Virus record (IMG/VR): IMGVR_UViG_3300031873_000001
Coordinates: 1-64,000 of that record
DNA from: a virus
Reading direction: 5' to 3' (one strand)
Length of the DNA stretch: 64,000 nucleotides
Of the stretch, positions 33,450 to 41,898 are shown in pieces. Position numbers and translations under genes: made by a program. How positions within the stretch are numbered: the stretch's first letter is position 1; each line of letters starts with the position of its first letter. A model generated the notes under the pieces. The model saw nothing but the letters and a program-made list of their open reading frames with translations, searched no databases and was not told where the DNA came from.

Positions 33450-33805
33450 AGGCTCTTAGCCATCTGAGTTTTGACACGGCGGCGAGTGCGAGCGATAGAT
33501 ATTTTGGGTCTGCTTATTTTGCTACTCAATACGCCGTTCAGATGATGCAACCCGGAAGGATTATTGGTTTCCGGTGTTATGGTGCTACGCTTGGGGAACG
33601 GGCTATAGTCCAAAATGTAACTCCCATTTACTTTGCGAGTGGAGATAGAATTTCTGTTTATATTAGGTGTATCGGAGGCGAACAAACGAATGTGGAAATA
33701 AGAAAGAATGGAGCCTTAGCAACTGGATGGGAGGACATTGTAGACCCTGCCGGTGATTCTCGTAATCAGGCTTGGAACGCAACGATTCTAGTGGAGTATC
33801 TCTAA
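33446..33805 (+). CDS. Tandem small tail-tip protein, copy 3 (119 aa)
   Basis: Third paralogue: AASASDRYFGSAYFATQYA, MMQPGRIIGFRCYG, GERAIVQNVTPIYFASGDR, ISVYIRC and the end AWNATILVEYL. ATGA overlap with copy 2. The three copies imply local duplication followed by divergence; function otherwise unknown. Confidence 0.65.
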   Translation: MKALSHLSFDTAASASDRYFGSAYFATQYAVQMMQPGRIIGFRCYGATLGERAIVQNVTPIYFASGDRISVYIRCIGGEQTNVEIRKNGALATGWEDIVDPAGDSRNQAWNATILVEYL

Positions 33806-33817
33806 AAAGGAGGATGC

Positions 33818-34051
33818 ATGAAGTATTTTAGACTAGGGGTGATGAACGACGAGACGTTCCGGAAGTTTACAAAGAAGCCGATCCCCATCAGTGCGGCTCA
33901 GATCAACGAGCCCTTTGAGGTTCAGACCATCGAGGGAACGATGCAGGGAGCGGCTGGGGACTATCTGCTGATCGGAGTTCGGGGCGAGATGTACCCGGTC
34001 AAGAAGGAGATCTTCGAAGAGACCTATCAACCCGTGGAGGATGCGAGATGA
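33818..34051 (+). CDS. PGDYG-like small protein (77 aa)
   Basis: C-half GTMQGAAGDYLLIGVRGEMYP followed by KKEIFEETYQPVED matches the small 'PGDYG' phage/bacterial family (G..GDY...G..GE.YP...F..TY). The function of that family is not established. Strong SD AAAAAGGAGG precedes the start. It overlaps the radical-SAM gene by four bases, so the two are co-expressed. Confidence 0.65.
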   Translation: MKYFRLGVMNDETFRKFTKKPIPISAAQINEPFEVQTIEGTMQGAAGDYLLIGVRGEMYPVKKEIFEETYQPVEDAR

Positions 34052-34800
34052 ATACCCTTGAAATAACCACCGTGATCGGCTGTGTCAACCGGTGCAAATA
34101 CTGCCCGCAGAAGAAGCTGGTCTACAATTACCACCTGCAGGCGAAGCAACCGAGGGAGATGACCTTCTCCGACTTTGAGACGATCATCTCAACGGTTCCC
34201 AAGACCGTCCGGATCGACTTCTCCGGCTTCTCGGAGCCCTTCCTGAATCCGGAGGCCGCACGGATGATGAGAGCCGCAGGACTGTCCGGGCATCCCGTAG
34301 CCCTCTACACAACGATGGTCGGCATGACCGAGAAGGACGTGGCCATCATCCAGGGAATGATGTTTGACATCATAGTCGTCCACCGGACGGCTTCCCCGGA
34401 GCTTACGGATGAATGGTTCAGGAAGAAGCGGGACATTCTAATGGAAGCCGTGGACGCCAAGATCAAGAACCTCGAGGATCGGGTTCATTCCCCCGTTTCC
34501 CGGGCCGGAAACCTGTTCCCTTCCGTCCCGACGATAAGGGGGCCCCTTCACTGCGGGGTCTGCGGGGACCAGTTCGATCACAACGAAGTCCTGCCGAACG
34601 GGAACGTCTACCTGTGTTGCATGGACTACGGCCTGAAGCACAAGATCGGGAATCTCCTGAATCAGTCGTGGGAGTCCCTGGACCGGGCGGCCATCCGGAA
34701 ACTATCCGGAGCCATGAGCTCGGATTTACTGTGTCGTTCATGTGAGAATGCGAGGAGGATCAATGTCACTGATCAAAACAGACCGCTCCCAAAGGCGTGA
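34048..34800 (+). CDS. Radical SAM enzyme with SPASM-like C-terminus (250 aa)
   Basis: The N-terminal CVNRCKYC (CxxxCxxC) binds the 4Fe-4S cluster used for SAM cleavage; ITTVIGC precedes it and RIDFSGFSEPFLNPEA is the usual barrel strand. The C-terminal cysteines (CGVCGDQFDH, NGNVYLCCMDY, DLLCRSCENARR) form a SPASM/twitch-like auxiliary cluster region, with LKHKIGNLLNQSWESL typical. Such enzymes modify peptides or sugars. The phage context is late/fibre genes on the left and a sugar cluster on the right. Substrate unknown. The end overlaps the next gene. Confidence 0.85.
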   Translation: MNTLEITTVIGCVNRCKYCPQKKLVYNYHLQAKQPREMTFSDFETIISTVPKTVRIDFSGFSEPFLNPEAARMMRAAGLSGHPVALYTTMVGMTEKDVAIIQGMMFDIIVVHRTASPELTDEWFRKKRDILMEAVDAKIKNLEDRVHSPVSRAGNLFPSVPTIRGPLHCGVCGDQFDHNEVLPNGNVYLCCMDYGLKHKIGNLLNQSWESLDRAAIRKLSGAMSSDLLCRSCENARRINVTDQNRPLPKA

Positions 34801-37006
34801 ACGGGATCTGCTAATCCACCTCCGCAAGTGGTGGGGAGTTTTAGCAAAGGACGTATTCCGGAACCAAAGAGAGAAGTTCGACTCGGAGGATCCCGAGGGG
34901 GACGCCCTCCGGCTGAAGGAGATCACCCGAAGGATTCTCGACCGGATCGTGTTTATCCGGTTCTGTGAGGATCGCAAGGCCCTTGCCCGACCCCACCTGA
35001 ATACCCTCTTCCCCGAGACCGCATCCGGCAACGCCCTCGACGTCCTCCGGCAGGAGTTCCAGCACTACCACAGCATTTTCGGGGGAGATTTATTTGAAGC
35101 CCAGGAGTGGGAGTCCTGGGTCTTTATCTCTCCGGACGTCCTGCGGTCGATCCTGGCCGACGCCTACGAGTCCCACCAGTTCGACCAGATCTCTTTAGAC
35201 ATCCTCGGCACCATGCACGAGGCCTACTTCGGGTGCGCTGTCCGGATCGTGAAATGGACATCCGTCGGTGAGGGCGAGTCCGAGAGGGGCAAGACTTTAC
35301 ATGACGTCGAGTACTCCTTCAACACGGAGGAGCGGAAGGTCGGAGGTGTTTATTACACCCCGAAGCACATCGTGGATCACATCATCGAACAGACCCTCTG
35401 CAGAAAGCTAAAAGAGGTCACTTGGTATTGGGCCCAGCGTCTCCGGATCATCGACCCGGCCTGCGGGTCGGGTAACTTCCTCGTCGCGGCCTACGAGTAT
35501 CTCTTGTCCTACTTCGAGGCCCAGAAGAAAGCCCAAAAGAATTCTCCCCTCAGTCTTCACGAACGGATGGAGGTGCTTCAGAGGCAGATCTTCGGCATCG
35601 ACCTGGATCCCAACGCCGTGCGCCTGGCGAGGCTTTCTCTCCTCCTGAAGCTCTACGAAGGGCAGGAGGTCACTATTACCGATGGTCAAGGAACGCTCGA
35701 CATGACCCAAAACATCCGGTGCGGGAATACGCTTGTAGGCCCGGACATCGCACAGAAGCCGGAATTCTACAACCTCCCCGAGGCCGAGCGGCTGAAGATC
35801 AACCCGTTTGACTGGACCCGTGGCTTCCCGGATGTTATGTCCGAGGGCGGTTTTGATATCATCATCGGCAACCCTCCCTATGTCCGGACGGGAGCCATGC
35901 ATGACGACCTGCAGAAGGTTTACTTCGAGGAGAAGTATTCGATCAAGGGGCAGTCCAACCTTTACCTCCTCTTCATCCTAAAATCCGTCTCCCTTCTAAA
36001 GCCAGAAGGCTACTTCTCGTTCATCGTTCCTCTATCCCTGCTCTTCACGCAGGACGGGGAGGCGGCCCGAAGGGCCCTCCTCGACTGGACGATCCTCGAG
36101 GTCAACGACGTCGGACCGGCCTTTGAAGGGATCGCCATTGAATGCACGGTCTTTGCCATGCGGAAGGTTCCCTCTAACGGGAACGTGGTCAACGTCCGGA
36201 TTGTCAACAAGACGGGAACGTTCGAGAGGACGAACCCCGTCCACCAGGGTCGGTTCAAGGGGTTTCCCCGGGCCCTGCTCAACGTGTTCTGCTCCGATGC
36301 GGACATAGAGATGTTCGGCAAGATGACGGCGTCCGGCAGGCCGACGATCGCAGAGTTCCTCGAGATCAAGAACGGCTTCCGCTGGAATGAGTCCCTGAAC
36401 GTGCCGGGTCCAGAGCAGGGAGGGGTCAGAGCCCTTCTGGGGACGGATATCGACCGCTACAAAGTCAACCTGCAGGAGCACTGGGTGGATCCCGCCAAAA
36501 GCAAGGAGATCGCCCATCTCGTCAGACTCTTTGGGGAGATGCCCGAGAAGATAGTCATCCGGGGCTTCACGAATCAGCTTATCACCTCCCTGGACTACGA
36601 CCGCTGTGTGTTCGTGGATGCCGTCTACGGGTGTGTCAATAACGGCAAGATATCCGACCGCTACTTGATCGGAGTCATAAATACCCAGCTCCTCAATTAC
36701 TACGTGAGGAGGTTCTACATCCAGACCCGCAGGAGGATTCTCTGCGAGCTCCACTTCTACCACATCCTTGAGCTCCCGGTCCCGGCCATAGACGGTCCGG
36801 CAGAGCAGAGGGCCCATGACCAGATCGTGTCCCTCGTGGACGAGCTCCTAACCCTCAACCGGAACCTCCCATCGATCCTGGATCCTCATAAGAAGGCGTC
36901 GGCCCGCTGGCGGATTAAGAACGCCTACCAGGAGATAGAGATGCTGGTAAGCAACCTCTACGGTCTTACCGGTCCGGAGAGGCAGATGGTAGCTACCGGA
37001 ATGTGA
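34763..37006 (+). CDS. Eco57I-like type IIG adenine DNA methyltransferase, nuclease domain not evident (747 aa)
   Basis: ATG 34763 chosen, with GGAGG five to ten bases upstream. SAM-binding motif IDPACGSGNFLVAAYEY (~residue 229) and catalytic NPPY (IIIGNPPYVRTG, ~residue 370) define a gamma-class N6-adenine methyltransferase. The region before it (RILDRIVFIRFCEDRKAL, YYTPKHIVDHIIE) is the helical linker of Eco57I/type IIG enzymes, and the C-terminal ~300 residues are a target-recognition domain. Type IIG enzymes usually carry an N-terminal nuclease; only ~60 residues precede the linker here and I see no PD-ExK motif. Probably a solitary methylase protecting phage DNA. Followed by a terminator. 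Confidence 0.85.
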   Translation: MSLIKTDRSQRRERDLLIHLRKWWGVLAKDVFRNQREKFDSEDPEGDALRLKEITRRILDRIVFIRFCEDRKALARPHLNTLFPETASGNALDVLRQEFQHYHSIFGGDLFEAQEWESWVFISPDVLRSILADAYESHQFDQISLDILGTMHEAYFGCAVRIVKWTSVGEGESERGKTLHDVEYSFNTEERKVGGVYYTPKHIVDHIIEQTLCRKLKEVTWYWAQRLRIIDPACGSGNFLVAAYEYLLSYFEAQKKAQKNSPLSLHERMEVLQRQIFGIDLDPNAVRLARLSLLLKLYEGQEVTITDGQGTLDMTQNIRCGNTLVGPDIAQKPEFYNLPEAERLKINPFDWTRGFPDVMSEGGFDIIIGNPPYVRTGAMHDDLQKVYFEEKYSIKGQSNLYLLFILKSVSLLKPEGYFSFIVPLSLLFTQDGEAARRALLDWTILEVNDVGPAFEGIAIECTVFAMRKVPSNGNVVNVRIVNKTGTFERTNPVHQGRFKGFPRALLNVFCSDADIEMFGKMTASGRPTIAEFLEIKNGFRWNESLNVPGPEQGGVRALLGTDIDRYKVNLQEHWVDPAKSKEIAHLVRLFGEMPEKIVIRGFTNQLITSLDYDRCVFVDAVYGCVNNGKISDRYLIGVINTQLLNYYVRRFYIQTRRRILCELHFYHILELPVPAIDGPAEQRAHDQIVSLVDELLTLNRNLPSILDPHKKASARWRIKNAYQEIEMLVSNLYGLTGPERQMVATGM

Positions 37007-37012
37007 GTCCGT

Positions 37013-37028
37013 CTGCTGGCGCCAGCAG
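37013..37028. repeat. 16-bp perfect palindrome CTGCTGGCGCCAGCAG, copy 2
   Basis: Identical to 1730-1745; lies seven bases after the methyltransferase stop and two bases before the terminator hairpin. Confidence 0.8.
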
Positions 37029-37030
37029 GT

Positions 37031-37052
37031 AGTCGCAAAATGCGACTTTTTG
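37031..37052 (+). terminator. Rho-independent terminator (AGTCGCA stem)
   Basis: AGTCGCA-AAA-TGCGACT (37031-37047) followed by a T-run (TTTTT). It ends the long late transcript after the methyltransferase gene. The same stem recurs twice in the next 150 bases. Confidence 0.7.
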
Positions 37053-37080
37053 GGAAGTAGCTGTTTTCACCTGCTAATCC

Positions 37081-37097
37081 AGTCGCATTATGCGACT
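37081..37097. repeat. 17-bp palindrome AGTCGCA-TTA-TGCGACT
   Basis: Second copy of the stem found in the terminator at 37031, with loop TTA and no T-run directly after it. Confidence 0.75.
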
Positions 37098-37182
37098 ACA
37101 CGCTTTTCTGTATATATTACTTGTTGTTCTTCTCTTCTCTTAAAAGCTGTTTGTAGTTAATCTGTTCTTTAGTATTTGTTTG

Positions 37183-37199
37183 AGTCGCAAAATGCGACT
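37183..37199. repeat. 17-bp palindrome AGTCGCA-AAA-TGCGACT
   Basis: Third copy, identical in stem and loop to the first. It ends 24 bases before the -35 box at 37224, so it is well placed as an operator. Confidence 0.75.
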
Positions 37200-37223
37200 A
37201 TTAAACTTTTTCCCAGGAGGGTC

Positions 37224-37252
37224 TTGACAATCAAATTGAAATCCCTTATAAT
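37224..37252 (+). promoter_or_regulatory. Consensus sigma70 promoter for the sugar cluster
   Basis: TTGACA (37224-37229), a 17-bp spacer and TATAAT (37247-37252), both perfect. The spacer begins ATCAAAT and is close to that of the promoter at 56688. The gene starts at 37288; SD AAGGAG lies in a six-codon mini-frame starting at 37264. Confidence 0.85.
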
Positions 37253-37287
37253 GTTTAGCCAATATGCAGAAGGAGAACCTTTAATTC

Positions 37288-38763
37288 ATGTGGTCAGAGG
37301 AAACATCCAAGGGGTTTGAATCTCGTAAGTGTCGTGGGCGCCTGGAACAATTCTGTAAGGGGACAGGAGTTGATTTGGGGTGTGGGGACGAGAAGGTAGT
37401 TCCAGGAGCTATCGGCGTGGATCGTGCGGGGAAGGAAGTGAATGTCGCCGGAGACATCACTTCCCTTCCTATTTTTGCCGATGGCGCATTTGACTATGTA
37501 TTCTCCTCTCATGCTCTGGAGGACCAGGTCGACACGGTGGCGACCCTTCGGGAGTGGTGTCGGCTCGTGAGGCCGGGAGGGTATCTCGTTCTTTATCTGC
37601 CGCACAAGAACTTCTATCCCAATATCGGTATGCCGGGATCCAATCCAAACCACCGCTACGACTTTCTGCCGGAAGATGTTCTCCGACCGTTAGCTCTTCT
37701 AGATGGCATGATGTTTATGCACGTCGAATCCCACAATGAGAATGACGAGTACGCCTTTGACCTCGTGGCCCGGAAGGTCGACTTCCAATCCGATAGGGAG
37801 CGGTTGATCACGACCGTGAGTAACCTGAACTACCTGCCGGAGAATTCCGTGCTCCTGGGCCGGCTCAAGGACTTGCGGACGAAGGTCGATACCGTTCAGG
37901 TTCAGAGGCTTGGGATGTTGGGGGATATGCTCATGACTCTACCCGCTGTGTCCCAGCTCAAGAAGAAGCACGACGTTCTCATTTACCTCACCGATCCCAA
38001 GTGGCTCCCCTTGATTGCAGACCATCCGGACATTGACGTTATCCGCTTCTCTAACCCGCCCGGGACGCATCCGGGGGAGAAGGGCTTCGCCCAGTGGCCG
38101 GACACGGATATCTACTTCCGGTATCCCGATCGGAAGGTCCAGGATACGAAGCATCTCACGGAGTGGTTCTGCGAACAAGCTGGGGTCCCGCCAACCCGGG
38201 ATATCTACTACCCCGTCGACCCGAATGTCTGGAAGACCCTCGGGGGGATCGTCGGCAAGGTCGGCATGCCCTATATCGTCGTTCACCCTTACCCCGGCTT
38301 CACGATCAATAAGGCCTGGCCGCCCCGGCAGTGGGGTCGCCTCTGCCAACGGTTGATAATGGAGGGCTACAGGGTCATCCAGGTCGGGGATCAGAAGGAG
38401 GAGCCCGTCCTGAAGGAGAGCAACAATTTCACCTGTGCCGCTGGGATGACGAACCTGAAGGGTCTGGCCGCCCTCATAGGCCGGGCTCAGGCGTTGATCT
38501 GCGGGGACTCCGTGACCAATCACCTGTCTCAGGCCATGAAGACCCGGGCGGTCGTGATCTTCGGAAGCACGTGCCCGAAGAGCTCCGGCTACGATCAGAA
38601 CGTGAATATCTTCCAGGGCGTGAAGTGTCAGCCTTGTTACATGGAGGACAAGATTTGCAACCACAGGGCCTGTCTCGATGGGGTTTCTGTCGAGCAAGTC
38701 TACGACGCCCTGATGTCGATCTTGAAGGATGCTGGCGGCGGCGGAGAGTCAAATCCACGATAG
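37288..38763 (+). CDS. Fusion of SAM methyltransferase and GT9 glycosyltransferase (491 aa)
   Basis: Residues ~1-170 form a class I SAM methyltransferase (VDLGCGDEKVVPGAIGVD, DYVFSSHALEDQVDT, VRPGGYLVLYLP). Residues ~195-491 form a heptosyltransferase-type GT9 enzyme (VQRLGMLGDMLMTLPAVSQL, PYIVVHPYPGFTINKAWPP, GLAALIGRAQALICGDSVTN, VIFGSTCPK). GT9 enzymes transfer heptose or related sugars from ADP/NDP donors. The fusion suggests transfer and methylation of the same glycan. First gene of the sugar cluster, directly behind a consensus promoter. A second GT9 closes the cluster at 46587. Confidence 0.85.
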   Translation: MWSEETSKGFESRKCRGRLEQFCKGTGVDLGCGDEKVVPGAIGVDRAGKEVNVAGDITSLPIFADGAFDYVFSSHALEDQVDTVATLREWCRLVRPGGYLVLYLPHKNFYPNIGMPGSNPNHRYDFLPEDVLRPLALLDGMMFMHVESHNENDEYAFDLVARKVDFQSDRERLITTVSNLNYLPENSVLLGRLKDLRTKVDTVQVQRLGMLGDMLMTLPAVSQLKKKHDVLIYLTDPKWLPLIADHPDIDVIRFSNPPGTHPGEKGFAQWPDTDIYFRYPDRKVQDTKHLTEWFCEQAGVPPTRDIYYPVDPNVWKTLGGIVGKVGMPYIVVHPYPGFTINKAWPPRQWGRLCQRLIMEGYRVIQVGDQKEEPVLKESNNFTCAAGMTNLKGLAALIGRAQALICGDSVTNHLSQAMKTRAVVIFGSTCPKSSGYDQNVNIFQGVKCQPCYMEDKICNHRACLDGVSVEQVYDALMSILKDAGGGGESNPR

Positions 38764-38834
38764 CGATGGATAGTCGGGAGTAAGTGTGGCCCTACTCCTG
38801 CCTCGCCAGCCCGAATTAAGGGAGGTGAAGCCAA

Positions 38835-39146
38835 GTGAAGAAGATAGCCTTTGACCTAGACGGAACGCTCGCAAAGGTGAACCCTGACAAAGAGGGGGGA
38901 GAGATCGGAGAGGTCATTCACCCAAACATAGATTTAGCAATCCGATGGATGCAGGAAGGTAACCTAGTCTTTATTTTCACGGCCCGGGGTTGGTGGGAGT
39001 ATGTGGATATCCGTGCGTGGATGGAGAAGAACGGCCTGAAGGATGCCATCCTTGTCTGCGGGAAGCTCCACGCCGATATCTACTTCGATGATCGTGGGCG
39101 ACAGCTCGATGAGAATACATTGAAAGGGACGGAGGTTCCGAAGTGA
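38835..39146 (+). CDS. HAD-superfamily phosphatase (103 aa)
   Basis: GTG start with SD GGGAGGTGA. HAD motifs: FDLDGTLAK (nucleophile DxD), VFIFTARG (motif II Thr), then the KLHADIYFDDRG end (motif IV). Compact, without a cap domain. HAD enzymes of this size in polysaccharide clusters dephosphorylate sugar phosphates. Four-base overlap with the GT2 gene. Confidence 0.8.
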   Translation: MKKIAFDLDGTLAKVNPDKEGGEIGEVIHPNIDLAIRWMQEGNLVFIFTARGWWEYVDIRAWMEKNGLKDAILVCGKLHADIYFDDRGRQLDENTLKGTEVPK

Positions 39147-40924
39147 TCTCGATCGTGATTCCGATTCTCAACCGTTTGGATCTCCTCAGGCGGGCGTTCC
39201 CCTCGATCTACACACAGGACTACCCCCGAGAGAATTACGAGGTCATCTTTGTGGACTACGGGTCCACGGACGGCCTCAAGGAATACCTGCAGTCTCTCTC
39301 CGGCGTTCTTAACCTCACCTACCTTCGGATCGATGACTCGAAGGCCAAGATCCCCGTCTACCACGGTCCCACTGGGACGTGCAATCCTGCACTAGCCTGG
39401 AATGTCGGGATCCGCAGGGCCCGGGGCGACCTTCTCATGCTGACAAGCCCGGAAGTCATTCACGTTACCGAGACTTTAAAGCAGGCCGTGGAGTTCGGCA
39501 GGGAGGGCCGGGTCGTGCGGGCTCGGGTCGTGGATGTCCCTCCCTGGACCCAGCTTCTGATGGATGAGCTCCACACCTTCAGCTCGTCGGGGCTGATCAA
39601 CCTCACCTGCTCCACCGAGCGCCCGGATATGGCCGGACTCTACTTCATCGGGGTCATCCCGAAATCCCTCATGGAGAAGATCGGAGGGATTGACGAGGAC
39701 TACATGCAGGGTCTGGCCTGGGAGGACACCGAATGTGGTCGTCGGATGATGGCTTCCGGGGTAGAGCTCTTCCACGCCGACGACATGATAGGACTTCACC
39801 AGTATCATCCCCGGGTCGATCTTGGATCAGACTTCTACTGCCTCAAGAACCAGACCCGCTTCCTAAGCGAGTTCAAGACCGTTGCCAACGTCGGTCGGGT
39901 CTGGGGAGATCCCGACGTGATCGTGGACGAGTGGTCTTGCGTTCCCAGTGTTCCTGCCGATCCGCAACGCCAGCACTTTGAGGATCGCCGCTACCGCCTT
40001 AATATCTTGAAAACCCCAAAACGCCTCGTGGGATTCGTTCGGACGTATAACGAGGTCGGGCGGGACTACTTCGACAAGTTCTTCGATCAGGCCAAGACCT
40101 GGGGCCTCGACGCCCTCTTCGTTCTCGATGACTGCTCCACGGACGGGACGGTAGCGGCCGTCCGGAAGCATACTCCGTATGTCTGGGTGAGGGATCGGAA
40201 CCGGGGGAAGCACTACGAGATAGAAAATATGATGTTCCTGGTTGACCGGTGCAAAGAGGTCGGAGCCCAGTGGATGCTTTGGATGGACATCGACGAGGTT
40301 TTAACTCGGAATGCCGGGGAGATCATGAAGCGGCTAATGGAGGAGGGCGACAAGCAGGGATGGTCGTCGGTTTACTTTCCCGAATACAACCTTTGGAAGA
40401 CCCCCCGCTGGCGTCGACGGGACATGGGTTGGTCGTGTAGCACGGGCTGGGCGAGGCTATGGAAAAACGATGGCATCATGTTTTTCGAACAGGGGAACGC
40501 CGTTGGAGCCCATCTTCAGCTGTGGCCTCGGTGCCTTGACCGGAATTCCTTCCGGACGGAGGAGGTTGCTGTCCTTCACTACGGCTACGCATCGAAGGAG
40601 AACCTTGATACCAAGTGGGAGGAGTATACCCGACTCGATTCCCGGCGCCTCTTTCTCTACACGAGGATGCTGGATGAGACGAACTTGCTTTTGCAGAGGT
40701 TGCCGGACGAGATTTTTCCCGAGGCCCTAATCCCGAAGCCGGAGGATGAAGAGTATCCCCGGTGGATGGAGAATGACCTTCATCGGATCGCCGAAGTTAT
40801 GGGGAGGTGTGCGTGGACAATGAGGCCGTTGGTGGAAGCCGATTTTCTGCAGAACGTATATCAGGAAACCCAGCAGATAAAATTGGCAGGCTTGCCCGAT
40901 ATTACTTCTGTGGGTACGCCCTAA
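39143..40924 (+). CDS. Double-domain GT2 glycosyltransferase (593 aa)
   Basis: GTG start overlapping the HAD stop. Residues ~1-260 are one GT-A/GT2 domain (SIVIPILNRLDLLRRAFPSI, EVIFVDYGSTDG, LAWEDTECGRRMM). Residues ~290-560 are a second GT2-like domain (LVGFVRTYNEVGRDYF, ALFVLDDCSTDGT, WMLWMDIDEVLTR), closely related to the whole protein at 42140 (YNLWKTPRWRR versus YNLWRKPRWRR). Both have the DxD-type metal site. Probably adds two sugars in turn. The end overlaps the next gene by ~110 bases. Confidence 0.85.
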   Translation: MISIVIPILNRLDLLRRAFPSIYTQDYPRENYEVIFVDYGSTDGLKEYLQSLSGVLNLTYLRIDDSKAKIPVYHGPTGTCNPALAWNVGIRRARGDLLMLTSPEVIHVTETLKQAVEFGREGRVVRARVVDVPPWTQLLMDELHTFSSSGLINLTCSTERPDMAGLYFIGVIPKSLMEKIGGIDEDYMQGLAWEDTECGRRMMASGVELFHADDMIGLHQYHPRVDLGSDFYCLKNQTRFLSEFKTVANVGRVWGDPDVIVDEWSCVPSVPADPQRQHFEDRRYRLNILKTPKRLVGFVRTYNEVGRDYFDKFFDQAKTWGLDALFVLDDCSTDGTVAAVRKHTPYVWVRDRNRGKHYEIENMMFLVDRCKEVGAQWMLWMDIDEVLTRNAGEIMKRLMEEGDKQGWSSVYFPEYNLWKTPRWRRRDMGWSCSTGWARLWKNDGIMFFEQGNAVGAHLQLWPRCLDRNSFRTEEVAVLHYGYASKENLDTKWEEYTRLDSRRLFLYTRMLDETNLLLQRLPDEIFPEALIPKPEDEEYPRWMENDLHRIAEVMGRCAWTMRPLVEADFLQNVYQETQQIKLAGLPDITSVGTP

Positions 40925-41898
40925 GAGATTACAGCATCCTGACCGTCTTTGTCTCCGGCGCCGGGCCGGACGTCATAGAGGGGATGAAAGTGTTCTCGGA
41001 CATGGGGTTTGAGGTTTCGCCTATCCTGAACCCCCCGGCTCTAGGGTTTCCGGACGCCATCGTCTGTCTTGATACCTTCAAGAGAACGCACGACTGGGGT
41101 GAGTATGCGAAGAATTTAGTCGAGAGTGCCGCTAAAGTATTTATGTTCTCTATTGAAATCGGGGAGGAGTTTGACCGGAGCGTCTTGCCCCCGAATACGA
41201 CCTTTTTCAACCAGACATCCGAGGGCTTTATCTATGATCGTGATACGCACTTCCTTCCGGCTACCCATCTTATCGGGCTCGTGGTGAAGGAACAGAAGGA
41301 GGGGCCCCTCCGTGTCATCCTTGGCGGTCACTGGGCCCAGGCTATAGGATGGACGATACTGACGCATGCTCAACAGGACATTACGCATCCATTGCAGTTT
41401 CTGGCTGGGAGCGTGGAGTGCCTGTTTATGGAGCATGCCCTCGAGCACATAGGCTTCGGAGATGCTCTCAAGTTCTTCAATGAGGCTTACCGGGTCTTGA
41501 AGCCGGGAGGCGTTCTCCGGATCGTATCTCCGGATCTCGATAAGCTGTTCAATTTCATGGCCACCGATGAGGATGGCGAGTGTATTGACGATCGGGATGA
41601 GGAATATGTAAAGACGTTGATCGACAAGTATGCCATTCCTGAAGAGCTCCAATCCCGCTATACGTTTCCCGTTTTTCTGGTGAACGATATTGTTCGGGAG
41701 CATGGCCATAAGTTCGTCTGGAACGTTCCTCTTGTCTTCCATGCCCTCCGGAGGTGCGGATTTGAGGTTAAGGTGTTCGGGATAGGTGAGGGGACGAATC
41801 CGGACTTCTGCCTCGAGCGGAAACGTCGGGGTCTAAAGGATGAGATCGGACCGCCCTATGATTGCGAGAGTTTTCATGTGGAGGGGGTTAAGCTATGA
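40813..41898 (+). CDS. SAM-dependent methyltransferase-like protein (361 aa)
   Basis: GTG 40813 chosen with GGGGAGG just upstream; the long overlap with the preceding gene is supported because ARYYFCGYALRDY (~residue 28) matches RYYFAAEILSDY in the protein at 43044. The C-terminal half has a methyltransferase core (VECLFMEHALEHIGFGDALKF, RVLKPGGVLRIVSPDLDKL). The N-terminal ~160 residues resemble a second, degenerate Rossmann domain. Probably methylates a sugar or links to glycan assembly. Confidence 0.7.
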   Translation: MDNEAVGGSRFSAERISGNPADKIGRLARYYFCGYALRDYSILTVFVSGAGPDVIEGMKVFSDMGFEVSPILNPPALGFPDAIVCLDTFKRTHDWGEYAKNLVESAAKVFMFSIEIGEEFDRSVLPPNTTFFNQTSEGFIYDRDTHFLPATHLIGLVVKEQKEGPLRVILGGHWAQAIGWTILTHAQQDITHPLQFLAGSVECLFMEHALEHIGFGDALKFFNEAYRVLKPGGVLRIVSPDLDKLFNFMATDEDGECIDDRDEEYVKTLIDKYAIPEELQSRYTFPVFLVNDIVREHGHKFVWNVPLVFHALRRCGFEVKVFGIGEGTNPDFCLERKRRGLKDEIGPPYDCESFHVEGVKL

